Assembly: GCF_019263805.1 (NCBI RefSeq)
Contig: NZ_CP079195.1
Location: 809,501 to 873,500, forward strand
Reading direction: 5' to 3'
Source of the DNA: Polaribacter sp. NJDZ03
Lineage (GTDB): Bacteria > Bacteroidota > Bacteroidia > Flavobacteriales > Flavobacteriaceae
Length of the DNA stretch: 64,000 nt
The notes under the pieces were generated by a model. That model saw only the letters and a list, made by a program, of their open reading frames with translations. It was not told the DNA's origin and did no database searches. Both the position numbers and the translations under genes were made by a program. Positions 45,264 to 54,267 of this stretch are shown here, one piece after another (position 1 is the stretch's first letter; the number at the start of each line of letters is the position of its first letter).

Positions 45264-45638
45264 ATGAACAAATACGGACAAACAGCTTTAAAAGCAGCAC
45301 AAAATTATAAAAGCTCTTATTCTATTACAGAAATTTATGCTAGAGCAGCAAAAGAGGTTTTTGAGACAAAAAGTTCACAAGAAAAAGGTTGTCCGAAAGG
45401 CACATTTTTAGGATTGTGTGAAGAAGGTTTGGTAAAAGGAATACCAAGAGGGAATTATACAAAATCTGTTAAGAATAAAGAATATGCTTTACAAGCTATT
45501 GAAATATTAAAATGGGCAGATAATAAAACCTATACTCCAAAAGAATTGTGGGCAGAGTTAAATTTAGGTGATAAAAGGTCTAATTCTCAAATGGATGTTG
45601 TTTTGGCACTTTGGGATGCTGGGTTAATTGATAAATAA
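45264..45638 (+). CDS. DUF6979-like small protein, copy 2
   Basis: 124 residues, homologous over its full length to the protein at 22305: EKGCPKGTFLGLCEEGLVKG, YTPKELWAEL and SQMDVVLALWDAGLID align without gaps of note. It lies 22 bases after hsdR and 38 before mcrB, so it probably belongs to the restriction operon. Function unknown. Its recurrence in two different defence operons suggests a shared helper role. Confidence 0.65.
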   Translation: MNKYGQTALKAAQNYKSSYSITEIYARAAKEVFETKSSQEKGCPKGTFLGLCEEGLVKGIPRGNYTKSVKNKEYALQAIEILKWADNKTYTPKELWAELNLGDKRSNSQMDVVLALWDAGLIDK

Positions 45639-45676
45639 AAAATGAATTAATTAAAAAAAAGAGAAAAAATACAGTT

Positions 45677-47884
45677 ATGATTATCTATAAAGATTACGAA
45701 AAGCAAGTTTATGATTGGCTGATGCAAAAGCATGAAGTTGATGCTAGTTTTACGTTTTCATTAAGGCAGAAAGCTACCAAAGGAACAGAGTTAGATTATT
45801 TTATAGGAACAGAAAAATCCAATTATTTTGGAATTACCTTTTGGACTTTACCAATTTCTTACCCAGGATCATCCTCAGATTGCATTAATTTAATTTTTGA
45901 ATCGAAAAACGATTTTTATACTTACAAATTTGAGTTTACACAAACCAACTCACCTCAAAACACTCAAAATCAATCTGTTTTAAATCTTGTTAAAGCTATT
46001 GAATCTCCAATAAAAGAAAAAATCGTATTAAAGAGAGAAGGTTCACGAGATAACAAAATGTTTGCTTATGTAACAAAACAACGATCGGAAAGTTATACCG
46101 ATTTAACTAGCATGCTTTTGGATATCGAAAAAGATTTAGACAGCATAATACCAATAATTAATAATTATATTGAAAAAGAAAAAATAGTAAACCCTGAATT
46201 TATAGCACATAGAATTTCTAGTGAAGAGTTTCAAAATATGCAATCTAAATTGATAAAGAGGTTTGAAAAATTTGGAGGAGTTAATGATACAGTGAAAAGT
46301 AAAATTTTATTAGAGAATATGATTCAAACAACAGATATATTTTTAAAGTTTCAAGAATATTTATTTGAAACTAGAAAAAATGAAATTACAAAACAAACAA
46401 TAAATCATTATGTAGAGGAAGCTTCAAATAAAATACCTGAAAGATGGAATGATTTTTATAAAAACAGTTTTAATACTTTTAAAATTGATTATTTAAATTT
46501 AAAAAAAATAATACCTTTATTAGATAGAGGGTTTACAGGAGTTAATTCTTTTATTCGTTTTATCAATCAATTAATTAACAAAAACAAAACACCAACAAAC
46601 CAAATATTATACGGACCTCCAGGAACAGGAAAAACGTTTTATTTAAAAGATCAATTATTTGATACATATACACTTAAAGAAAATGCGATTACCAAGGAAA
46701 AATATTTTGAAGAAGTTGTAACCAATTTAACTTGGTGGCAAGTGATTACTTTGGCACTTATAGAAATTGGTACAGCCAAAGTAAATGATATTTTAGAAAA
46801 TAGATGGGTAGCAAAAAAAGCAGCATTATCAGAATCTAAAAATGTGAGAGCCACTTTATGGGGAACTTTGCAAATGCATACTATTGTAGAATCGAAAAAT
46901 GTAGCTTACAAACAACGTCAGAACCCTTTAATTTTTGATAAAACGAATGAGAAAACTTGGCATTTGTTAACGGATGAAGTTAAAGAACAAAGTCCTGAGA
47001 TTTATGATGTTTTAAAAGATGTTAACGACTTTGAATTAAGCCCGGAAAAAGAAATTAAAAACTACGACTTTGTAACCTTCCATCAATCTTTTGCTTACGA
47101 AGATTTTATTGAAGGGATCAAACCAATTTCACCCGTAGAAGGGGAAGAATCGAAAGATCTAGGATATGCCATTGAAGATGGAGTTTTTAAAAAATTATGT
47201 TTAAAAGCAAAAAATGATCCTAATAATAGATACGCTATTTTTATTGATGAAATAAACAGAGGAAATGTTTCTGCCATCTTTGGAGAGCTCATTACATTGA
47301 TAGAAATAGACAAACGTAAAGACGCTAAAAACGAAATAAGCATTAAACTCCCCTACTCTAAAACAGCATTCAGCGTTCCATCTAATATTGATATTTATGG
47401 AACTATGAATACAGCAGACAGAAGTGTAGAAGCTTTAGATACTGCTTTACGTCGTCGTTTTGAGTTTAAAGAAATGATGCCAGATTATGATGTTATTCAA
47501 AAAGAAGAAATTGAAGGAATCAAACTTTCTAAGGTTTTAGAAAAGATAAATCAACGTATAGAATTATTAATCGATAGAGATCATACCATTGGTCACTCCT
47601 ACTTTGTAAATGTAGATACGTTAGAAAAATTAGCCAGTGCTTTTAACAATAAAATTATTCCTTTGTTACAAGAATATTTTTACGGAGATTATGGGAAAAT
47701 TGGCTTAGTACTTGGCAAAGGTTTTGTAAAAATTAATAAAAATGATACTATTAATTTTGCAGATTTTAAATATGACAATGCGAACGATTTTAAAATTGCT
47801 AGTTACAAATTAAATCAAGTTGATGAAAATACGATTATTGATGCTGTTTCAATATTATTAGGCTCAAAAGAAACTCCTCAATAA
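45677..47884 (+). CDS. mcrB: McrB-type AAA+ GTPase
   Basis: 735 residues. The N-terminal ~300 residues are an unassigned domain, probably the DNA-recognition part. The AAA+ core has Walker A YGPPGTGKTF (from about residue 311), Walker B IFIDEINRGNVSAIFGEL and the sensor TMNTADRSVEALDTALRRRF, which are diagnostic of McrB. McrB translocates on modified DNA and recruits McrC for cleavage. The gene is followed after two bases by mcrC. A type IV system in the same operon as a type I methylase is notable because its target should not be the host methyl mark. Confidence 0.88.
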   Translation: MIIYKDYEKQVYDWLMQKHEVDASFTFSLRQKATKGTELDYFIGTEKSNYFGITFWTLPISYPGSSSDCINLIFESKNDFYTYKFEFTQTNSPQNTQNQSVLNLVKAIESPIKEKIVLKREGSRDNKMFAYVTKQRSESYTDLTSMLLDIEKDLDSIIPIINNYIEKEKIVNPEFIAHRISSEEFQNMQSKLIKRFEKFGGVNDTVKSKILLENMIQTTDIFLKFQEYLFETRKNEITKQTINHYVEEASNKIPERWNDFYKNSFNTFKIDYLNLKKIIPLLDRGFTGVNSFIRFINQLINKNKTPTNQILYGPPGTGKTFYLKDQLFDTYTLKENAITKEKYFEEVVTNLTWWQVITLALIEIGTAKVNDILENRWVAKKAALSESKNVRATLWGTLQMHTIVESKNVAYKQRQNPLIFDKTNEKTWHLLTDEVKEQSPEIYDVLKDVNDFELSPEKEIKNYDFVTFHQSFAYEDFIEGIKPISPVEGEESKDLGYAIEDGVFKKLCLKAKNDPNNRYAIFIDEINRGNVSAIFGELITLIEIDKRKDAKNEISIKLPYSKTAFSVPSNIDIYGTMNTADRSVEALDTALRRRFEFKEMMPDYDVIQKEEIEGIKLSKVLEKINQRIELLIDRDHTIGHSYFVNVDTLEKLASAFNNKIIPLLQEYFYGDYGKIGLVLGKGFVKINKNDTINFADFKYDNANDFKIASYKLNQVDENTIIDAVSILLGSKETPQ

Positions 47885-47886
47885 CA

Positions 47887-49137
47887 TTGATAAAACAGCA
47901 TAAAATATCCGTTTTCGAACACCAAAAATTATACATTGGTACACAAGGTTTTAAACAAACGCATTTAGATGCGCTTTTAAAACTAAACGAATACCATGAT
48001 GGAAATTATTTTGAGCCTATTGCAAAAGGGATTCGCTTTAATCAGTATGTTGGAGTTATTCAGGTAGATGGTTTAATTATCGAGATTAATCCAAAAGCTG
48101 ATAAAGATGATGAAGATTACAAATGGAAAGGTGTTTTATTAAAAATGCTGAAAGCTTGTGGAAAAATTAAAGCAGATTCCTCTGGCGACGCAAATGTAAA
48201 AAGACAACATCTTAATTTATTAGAAATATATTTTGAATTGTACTTAAAAGAAGTTGAAAGCTTAGTCCGGAAAGGTTTCATCAAACAATATAGAAAGCAC
48301 ACTAAAAACACAAAAGCACTTAAAGGGAAACTAGAATTTGCAGGAAACATAAGACATAATATCGTTCATAAAGAACGTTTTTACACAACGCATCAAGTGT
48401 ATGATAGCAATCATTTTCTGCATCAAGTATTGTACAAAGCCTTAACTATTGTGAGTCAATTTACAACAGGTACAAGATTACAAGACACAACAAATAGAGT
48501 TCAGTTAAGTTTTCCCGAAGTAGATACTAAAACCATTAACGCAAAACAGTTAAGCACAATTATATTAACCAGAAAATCGAATAGCTATAAACCTGCCTTA
48601 GATTTAGCACGGTTGATTATTTTAAATTACTCTCCAGATATTACGAGCGGAAAAGAAAAAATGTTGTCTTTATTGTTTGATATGAATCAACTTTGGGAAG
48701 AATATGTGTTGAAACAACTTCAAAAAGCGTGTGAAGGAACAGATATTAAAGTTTCAGGACAAGAATCAAAATCATTTTGGGGAGCTAATAGCTTAAGACC
48801 TGATATTGTTTTAAGAAAAGGAAATCAAACCTACATTATAGACACCAAATGGAAACGACCTCAAAAAAGTTCTGCTTCTGTAAGTGATTTACGTCAAATG
48901 TATGCCTATTGTCGTTTTTGGGATGCAGAGAAAGCTGTTTTATTGTATCCTGGAGAAACTTCAGAAAATAAGTTTAAATCATATCAAACCGATGATTACT
49001 CCTTAGACTATAATAAATATTCTCAAAAAATAAAACATCAATGTAAAATGGGATATGTTTCTGTTTTAGATACTGAAGGTAACTTTAGAAATGATATTGC
49101 TGCGGATATTTTAACGTTATTGGATTTTGAAGAATAA
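47887..49137 (+). CDS. mcrC: McrC-type nuclease subunit
   Basis: 416 residues from a TTG start at 47887, two bases after the mcrB stop. The N-terminal McrC domain has EPIAKGIRFNQYVGVIQVDG and IEINPKAD. The PD-(D/E)XK core is LRPDIVLRKGNQTYIIDTKWK, with the metal site at Asp and Asp-x-Lys. McrC cuts DNA when bound to the McrB hexamer. It appears complete. Confidence 0.88.
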   Translation: MIKQHKISVFEHQKLYIGTQGFKQTHLDALLKLNEYHDGNYFEPIAKGIRFNQYVGVIQVDGLIIEINPKADKDDEDYKWKGVLLKMLKACGKIKADSSGDANVKRQHLNLLEIYFELYLKEVESLVRKGFIKQYRKHTKNTKALKGKLEFAGNIRHNIVHKERFYTTHQVYDSNHFLHQVLYKALTIVSQFTTGTRLQDTTNRVQLSFPEVDTKTINAKQLSTIILTRKSNSYKPALDLARLIILNYSPDITSGKEKMLSLLFDMNQLWEEYVLKQLQKACEGTDIKVSGQESKSFWGANSLRPDIVLRKGNQTYIIDTKWKRPQKSSASVSDLRQMYAYCRFWDAEKAVLLYPGETSENKFKSYQTDDYSLDYNKYSQKIKHQCKMGYVSVLDTEGNFRNDIAADILTLLDFEE

Positions 49138-49257
49138 CCTTACCTCACTCAACTGCATAAAATTATCATTAAGTCATTACATTTCCTTATCTCAAATCTT
49201 TACTTGTTTCGCTTCGTTAAGTTGATTAAAAAAAACATCAAATAATTCAAAATAAAA

Positions 49258-49332
49258 TTTGAGCTATAAAAACAAAAAATATAGCCCAAGTTATCATTAT
49301 ATTTGAGCTATAAAAATCATATTTATAGCTCA
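49258..49332 (+). promoter_or_regulatory. Promoter and palindromic operator of fic gene
   Basis: TATATTTG (49298-49305) fits the Bacteroidota -7 box TAnnTTTG. An 11-bp inverted repeat TGAGCTATAAA / TTTATAGCTCA (49304-49314 and 49322-49332) overlaps it and touches the ATG. A half copy (TTTGAGCTATAAAAA) lies at 49258-49272. Binding here would block expression, so autoregulation is likely. A decayed copy is at 52113-52200. Confidence 0.6.
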
Positions 49333-50450
49333 TGGTATATAAAAATTGGAATTGGCTACACAAAGAATGGCCTAATTTTACTTATAACAAAGAGACTCTT
49401 GAACAATTAGAAATGCAATTTTCTAAAAACTCAGGACTTGTATTAGGTGCCATAAAACATATAGAAGGGGTTTCTAAAGATGACTTATTAGTAGAAATAC
49501 TTAGTGAAGAAGCTATAAAAACTTCAGAAATAGAAGGCGAAATTTTGAATAGAGAAAGTGTGCAATCTTCCATTAAAAAAAATCTCGGTTTTGCTACGGA
49601 CAAAAGAAAAATAGCACCTGCAGAACTTGGCATTTCTGAAATGATGGTCGATTTATATCATAATTTCAATCAACCATTAAGTCATAATTTACTGTTTGAT
49701 TGGCACAAAATGTTAACCAATGGAAGAAGAGATTTAACAAATATTGGAAGCTATAGAACACATACAGATCCAATGCAAGTTGTTTCTGGAAGGCTTGATA
49801 GACCCAATGTTCATTTTGAAGCTCCTCCATCGGACAAGGTACCTATTGAAATGGAACAATTTATTTTATGGTTCAATCAAGTTCATCATCCAAATAATAC
49901 AAATATATTACCACTTGCAAAAGCTAGCATTACGCATTTATATTTTGTATGTATTCATCCTTTTGAAGATGGAAATGGAAGAATTGCTAGAGCATTAGCT
50001 GAAAAATCTATTGCCATCAGTTCTAAACAGCCAACATTAAGTTCATTATCACACACCATAGAAGGTAATAGAAAAATGTATTACACATCGCTTGAAACGA
50101 ATAATACAACTTTAGAAATAACAAACTGGTTGCAATACTTTAGTGAAACTATTTTAAGTGCTCAAGAAAATACTTTAAAACGTGTAGATTTTATTATAGA
50201 AAAAGCAAAGTTTTTTGAACGATATAAAAATCAATTAAACGAACGACAATATAAAGTATCGTTAAGAATATTTGAAGCTGGACATACTGGTTTTATAGGT
50301 GGATTAAGTGCCGAAAAATATACTAAAATTGCTAAAACATCTGCTTCCACCGCTACGAGAGATTTAAAAGATATGGTGGATAAAGGTGTTTTAACAAAAA
50401 CAGGAACTTTAAAAAGCAGTCGTTATGAATTGAATTTAAAAATGACCTAA
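49332..50450 (+). CDS. Fic family AMP-transferase with N-terminal inhibitory motif
   Basis: 372 residues. The Trp-rich start (WNWLHKEWPNFTYN) is the DUF4172-type N-domain. The inhibitory helix TSEIEG (Thr64-Gly69) fits the (S/T)xxxE(G/N) motif, so activity is held back in cis. The active site HPFEDGNGRIAR begins at His209 with all key residues. A C-terminal winged-helix-like domain (SASTATRDLKDMVDKGVL) may bind the palindromic operator upstream. Fic enzymes usually transfer AMP from ATP to a Ser, Thr or Tyr of a target protein. The target is unknown. Same domain order as several defence-linked Fic proteins. Confidence 0.88.
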   Translation: MVYKNWNWLHKEWPNFTYNKETLEQLEMQFSKNSGLVLGAIKHIEGVSKDDLLVEILSEEAIKTSEIEGEILNRESVQSSIKKNLGFATDKRKIAPAELGISEMMVDLYHNFNQPLSHNLLFDWHKMLTNGRRDLTNIGSYRTHTDPMQVVSGRLDRPNVHFEAPPSDKVPIEMEQFILWFNQVHHPNNTNILPLAKASITHLYFVCIHPFEDGNGRIARALAEKSIAISSKQPTLSSLSHTIEGNRKMYYTSLETNNTTLEITNWLQYFSETILSAQENTLKRVDFIIEKAKFFERYKNQLNERQYKVSLRIFEAGHTGFIGGLSAEKYTKIAKTSASTATRDLKDMVDKGVLTKTGTLKSSRYELNLKMT

Positions 50451-50799
50451 TTTTATATTTTTCTTCTTATACTTGACTAAATCAACTAAAAGAAAATAAA
50501 AAGTGACACCTATACTCCACCTCCCGTAAAGCCTTTAAACAAAAGGCATATTACATATTTTAGAAAAGAATAAAAATCAGTAAAAAACTTAACTATTTTT
50601 TTATTTCCTCTATCTTGATTGGTAAAGTCGTTTTTCTTTTATCTAAAAATATTAATTAACACTTGAAACTTTTAACAAACTAAACAATAAAAAACCACAT
50701 AATTAATCAATCAGTATTTATTCTTAACTATTAAATAAAATTGATTTTCAATTAATTAAGTAGTTATAAAAAATTATAAATTAAAACAACTAATATTTT
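50451..50799. other. Gene-free stretch after fic
   Basis: It holds a dispersed-repeat copy at its start and otherwise A+T-rich sequence. I see no gene or RNA in it. Confidence 0.5.
50462..50560 (+). repeat. Dispersed ~117-bp repeat, copy 2 (degenerate)
   Basis: It starts TCTTCTTATACTTGACTAAA and keeps the CCTTTAAACAAAAGG hairpin and ATATTACATATT. The tail is lost. It follows the fic stop by 12 bases. Confidence 0.7.
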
Positions 50800-50846
50800 A
50801 ATTCGCGATTCGCGAATCGCGAATTTGCGAATTTTCATTATATTTG
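50800..50846 (+). promoter_or_regulatory. 26-bp perfect palindrome operator and -7 box
   Basis: 50800-50825 is a perfect 26-bp palindrome built of TTCGCGA units; a further TTTGCGAA follows. TATATTTG at 50839-50846 fits the TAnnTTTG promoter box. The CG-rich palindrome stands out sharply in this A+T-rich DNA. It is the probable binding site of the HTH protein encoded next, giving autoregulation as in AbiE-type systems. Confidence 0.65.
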
Positions 50847-50867
50847 TAATATAACAAAATAGTAGTT

Positions 50868-51422
50868 ATGAAGAAACATAGTGGAATGAGACCTCATGAT
50901 ATTGTAGTTTTATTAAAAATTGCAGCAAAAGGAAAGCAAAATTGGTTTATGAAAGATCTTTCATATGAACTAAATATTAGCGCTAGTGAAATTAGCGAGA
51001 GCTTAAATAGATCTAAATTTGCTGGTTTAATAGCACCAAACAAAAAAAGCATAATGCGTTTGGCTTTAATGGATTTTTTAGAGCATGGTATAAAGTATGT
51101 ATATCCACAACAACCAGGAGCAATTGTACGAGGAATACCAACGGCACATTCTGCACCTCCTTTAAATAATACAATCGTAAGCGAAGAACACTATGTTTGG
51201 CCTTATGCAAAAGGAAAAAAAAGAGGACAAGCAATAGAACCATTATATGCATCTGTTGTAGAAGCTGTATTAAAAGATGACAAACTATATGAACTTTTAG
51301 CTTTAGTAGATGCATTAAGAGTTGGTAGAGCTAGGGAAAAAGAAATTGCTCTAAGAGAATTAAAAATTAGAATTTTAGGAGAAGACTCTATTACTGATAA
51401 AAGAGCATTGCTTTTAAATTAA
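50868..51422 (+). CDS. HTH regulator / antitoxin-like protein
   Basis: 184 residues. The N-terminal winged helix (RPHDIVVLLKIAAKG, MKDLSYELNISASEISESLN) is followed by a Pro-rich middle and a helical C-terminus. It is paired with a nucleotidyltransferase gene 13 bases downstream, an arrangement like AbiEi-AbiEii type toxin-antitoxin or abortive-infection pairs. It differs from classical AbiEi in sequence, so I call it only regulator or antitoxin-like. Confidence 0.7.
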   Translation: MKKHSGMRPHDIVVLLKIAAKGKQNWFMKDLSYELNISASEISESLNRSKFAGLIAPNKKSIMRLALMDFLEHGIKYVYPQQPGAIVRGIPTAHSAPPLNNTIVSEEHYVWPYAKGKKRGQAIEPLYASVVEAVLKDDKLYELLALVDALRVGRAREKEIALRELKIRILGEDSITDKRALLLN

Positions 51423-51435
51423 CAAATAAGAGCTT

Positions 51436-52112
51436 ATGAAAAATAGAATTATAAATAATACTGTTGTTGCTGAAGTGGCCATAGCTTTAAAAGAATTGAA
51501 AGATCAAATGATTTTTGTGGGTGGTTCTAGAGTAAACTTGTATGTAGATGATGAAGCTGCCGAAGAAGTAAGACAAACTGATGATGTTGATGTCACAATT
51601 AACTTAATTAATTATAATGCTTGGGTGCAAATGCAAGAACGTTTAGCAGAATTAGGTTTTAATCCAGATCCAAAAGGTCATTCTATTTGTAGTTATTTAT
51701 ATAAAGGAATACCAGTAGACATTATGACCTCTGAAGACGATTCTTCTGGAGGAGGAAATGAATGGTATAAAATAGGTTATAAAAATCTATGGAATAAAAA
51801 AGTACGAGAAGAAACTATTAAGATCCTTTCAGCACCCTGTTTTTAGCAACAAAATTTAAAGCATTTAACAATCGAAGTGGAGATTACAGAGCAAGTCATG
51901 ATTTTGAAGATATAATTTATGTACTAAATAATAGAACTACAGTTATTGAAGAAATAGAAAACGATCATCCAAAAATAAAACAATTTTTAAAAGAAGAATT
52001 TACTAAGGTTTATGAAAACTTAAGTTTCGAAGAAATTATTTTATGCCATTTACTAGAAGAAGAAAGAGTACCTATTATAAAAGAAAAAATTGAATATATA
52101 ATTGCTATATAA
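51436..52112 (+). pseudogene. Nucleotidyltransferase (DUF6036-like) with frameshift in a T run
   Basis: The MNT-type fold is shown by FVGGSRVNLYV followed by TDDVDVTI (the two catalytic Asp). The frame stops at 51846, but the next frame continues as ATKFKAFNNRSGDYRASHDF and EDIIYVLNNR, ending at 52112, as full-length homologs do. One T is missing from the run at 51840-51844 (five T; six would restore LATKF). This may be a real inactivation, a phase-variable tract or a base-calling error. The intact protein would be ~225 residues and would act as the toxin partner of the HTH protein. Confidence 0.75.
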
Positions 52113-52200
52113 ATTATATTCATAGCTAATTTTCTTACTATATTTTAGCTATATAAGTCTTATTTATAGCTCATTACGAATAAAAATTAGAATTTATTTT
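52113..52200 (+). pseudogene. Ghost of a fic promoter and start
   Basis: The sequence aligns with 49275-49355: the same ATAGCT...TTTATAGCTCAT palindrome and the start region (TAAAAATTAGAATT against TAAAAATTGGAATT). It then passes directly into the bases that follow a fic stop codon and the dispersed repeat. The gene body has been deleted. Confidence 0.6.
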
Positions 52201-52317
52201 TCTTCTTTTACTTGACTAAATCAATCAAAAGAAGACAAAACACTACACCAATGCTCCACCCCAACACACATACCCCCCTTTAAACAAAGGAAATATTACA
52301 TATTGTATTGGGAAATA
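52201..52317 (+). repeat. Dispersed ~117-bp repeat, copy 3
   Basis: It opens with a perfect 9-bp hairpin TCTTCTTTT/AAAAGAAGA (52201-52235), passes a C-rich single-stranded part and ends TATTGTATTGGGAAATA. It is 80-90% alike to the copy at 54268 by eye. Confidence 0.8.
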
Positions 52318-52660
52318 GATTTGTTTTCCTTTAGTTTCTTTTGGTAGTATTTTGTTTGAGTTTTGGATAAAATATTCGATTTTTTTTATCAAGAATTGCA
52401 TTAGATAAGAGATTTTTTTTGCGGCAGATTGGTTCTTATATTGAAACTTTAGCATCAAAAAAGGGATCTGTACATTTCTTATCTTTTCTAAGCCGTATTT
52501 ACTATAATACCCAAATTTTAATTTATAAAGGCGTTCGTTTTTCTGTAAAATTAAATTTTGCGCGCATTTTTTTAGTTTACGCATCTTTTTATTCCTAGAA
52601 CTTTGCGCACATTATTTTTAAAACAAACACTCATGCGCGCATTATTTTTAATTTGCGCAT
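52318..52660. other. Gene-free stretch before second fic
   Basis: No convincing gene is seen on either strand; one 113-codon minus-strand frame overlaps the repeat and has no recognisable features. Towards the right end several TGCGC-containing repeats appear (see operator). Confidence 0.45.
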
Positions 52661-52678
52661 GTTTTTTAATTACCTTTG
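52603..52678 (+). promoter_or_regulatory. Operator repeats and promoter of second fic
   Basis: TTTGCGCACATTATTTTTAA and CATGCGCGCATTATTTTTAA are near-identical direct repeats. CATGCGC (52632-52638) pairs with GCGCATG (52655-52661). TACCTTTG (52671-52678) fits TAnnTTTG, and a TTTG at 52652 is a plausible -33 box lying inside the palindrome. This predicts repression by the gene's own product or a partner. Confidence 0.55.
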
Positions 52679-52703
52679 ATTATAATTTAAATAACTTTAT
52701 TGT

Positions 52704-54239
52704 ATGGAAATAATAATACCATTAAATGAAACTTCATTTTTTCAAGGAAGAAACACACCTGAAAGAGGAAAAATAGTGGGTTATGGTGCTATAATAGAAA
52801 GTTTAAAATTACCAATACCCTTTCCAAATACACTATCGCTAATAACCCAAAAAAGTAAAAAGTATAATAATACCTATTGGAAAGTATTTCCGACCTCATA
52901 TCAACCAGAAGAGACATTGTACAAACAACTGGTATTTGCTATTAAATATGAAGGTATTAATTTACTATTATTTAAAGCGTTATTTAAAGTAATTACAAAA
53001 GATCAAATAAAAGAAATTCTACATATAGAACCATCTGGTCAATATAGTCGAAAGATTTGGTTTATATACGAATGGCTTCAACAAGAAAAAATTGATGTAG
53101 CAATAGATTTAAAAAAACGTAAATACATTCAACTACTTGACTCTAATATCCAATACACAATAAAAGGAGAAGAATCTGCAAGGCATAAAATTATTAACAA
53201 CCTACCAGGAACTGTAGATTTTTGTCCATTAATTTTTAAAACTCAAAAGCTAGAAAACTATATTAATGCTAATTTATCTAGCCGAAAAAATACAATTCTA
53301 AATAGCATACATAAAGACATATTGCAACGCGCTTCTTCTTTTTTATTATTAAAAGACTCTAAAGCATCTTTTACCATAGAGGGTGAAAATCCTGGTAATA
53401 ATAGGGCTATGCGCTGGGGTAAAGCAATTGGTCAAGCAGGTGGTAAATCATTAAGTATAACCGAACTTGAGCGCTTACAACAAATAGTTATAGAAAACAG
53501 TAGATTTATAGAAATGGGTCTAAGGAAAGAAGGTGGTTTTGTGGGAGAACATGATAGAAGTTCAGGAGAACCTATTCCGGATCATATTTCTGCAAAAGAA
53601 CAAGATATTCCCAAGTTATTAAATGGAGTAATAGAAACAAACACACTATTACAAGACGATAGTTATGATGCCGTTTTAGCAGCTGCAACCATATCATTTG
53701 GTTTTGTATTCATACATCCTTTTATAGATGGAAATGGTCGTTTACACCGCTATATAATGCATCACATTTTAGCGAAAAAGAAATTTACACAGCAAGGAGT
53801 TATTTTTCCTGTTTCTGCTTCAATTCTAGAACATATTAATGATTACAAAGATGTTTTAGAATCTTATTCACATCCATTATTAGATTACATAACATGGAAA
53901 GAAACGGAAAATCATAACATTAAAGTTACAAATAATACCATTGATTTTTATCGTTATTTTGACGCTACAAAACAAGCAGAATTTTTATACGATTGTGTAG
54001 AAGACACTTTAGTTAGAATTATACCTGAAGAAGTTAGTTATCTGCAAAAGTATGATGAATTTAAAAAATACTTAGATAATCATTTTGAAATGCCTGATAA
54101 AACAGTTGCAATACTTGTTCGTTTTTTAGAACAGAATGAAGGTATTCTATCAAAACGTGCACTGAAAAAAGAGTTTTCAGTATTAGAAGAGATTGAAATT
54201 AAAGATATACAAACAAATTACAATACTATTTTTTTATAA
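52704..54239 (+). CDS. Fic family protein with internal inhibitory motif
   Basis: 511 residues. A ~210-residue N-terminal region of unknown fold precedes the inhibitory motif SFTIEG (Ser222-Gly227), which fits (S/T)xxxE(G/N). The catalytic motif HPFIDGNGRLHR begins at His338 with the Arg intact. The C-terminal ~110 residues are helical. It differs from the 372-residue Fic at 49332 in size and N-terminus, so it is not a simple duplicate. It is followed by another copy of the dispersed repeat. Confidence 0.85.
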   Translation: MEIIIPLNETSFFQGRNTPERGKIVGYGAIIESLKLPIPFPNTLSLITQKSKKYNNTYWKVFPTSYQPEETLYKQLVFAIKYEGINLLLFKALFKVITKDQIKEILHIEPSGQYSRKIWFIYEWLQQEKIDVAIDLKKRKYIQLLDSNIQYTIKGEESARHKIINNLPGTVDFCPLIFKTQKLENYINANLSSRKNTILNSIHKDILQRASSFLLLKDSKASFTIEGENPGNNRAMRWGKAIGQAGGKSLSITELERLQQIVIENSRFIEMGLRKEGGFVGEHDRSSGEPIPDHISAKEQDIPKLLNGVIETNTLLQDDSYDAVLAAATISFGFVFIHPFIDGNGRLHRYIMHHILAKKKFTQQGVIFPVSASILEHINDYKDVLESYSHPLLDYITWKETENHNIKVTNNTIDFYRYFDATKQAEFLYDCVEDTLVRIIPEEVSYLQKYDEFKKYLDNHFEMPDKTVAILVRFLEQNEGILSKRALKKEFSVLEEIEIKDIQTNYNTIFL

Positions 54240-54267
54240 AACGGAACAACTCTAGATAAAAAAGTCA

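Noticed and set aside
51013..51315. Minus-strand ORF opposite the HTH gene
   Set aside because: It lies wholly inside the HTH gene on the other strand and has a Leu/Val-rich composition typical of a shadow frame.
52243..52584. 113-codon minus-strand ORF
   Set aside because: Its last third is the complement of the dispersed repeat, it has no recognisable domain and no neighbour in the same direction. Probably a chance frame.
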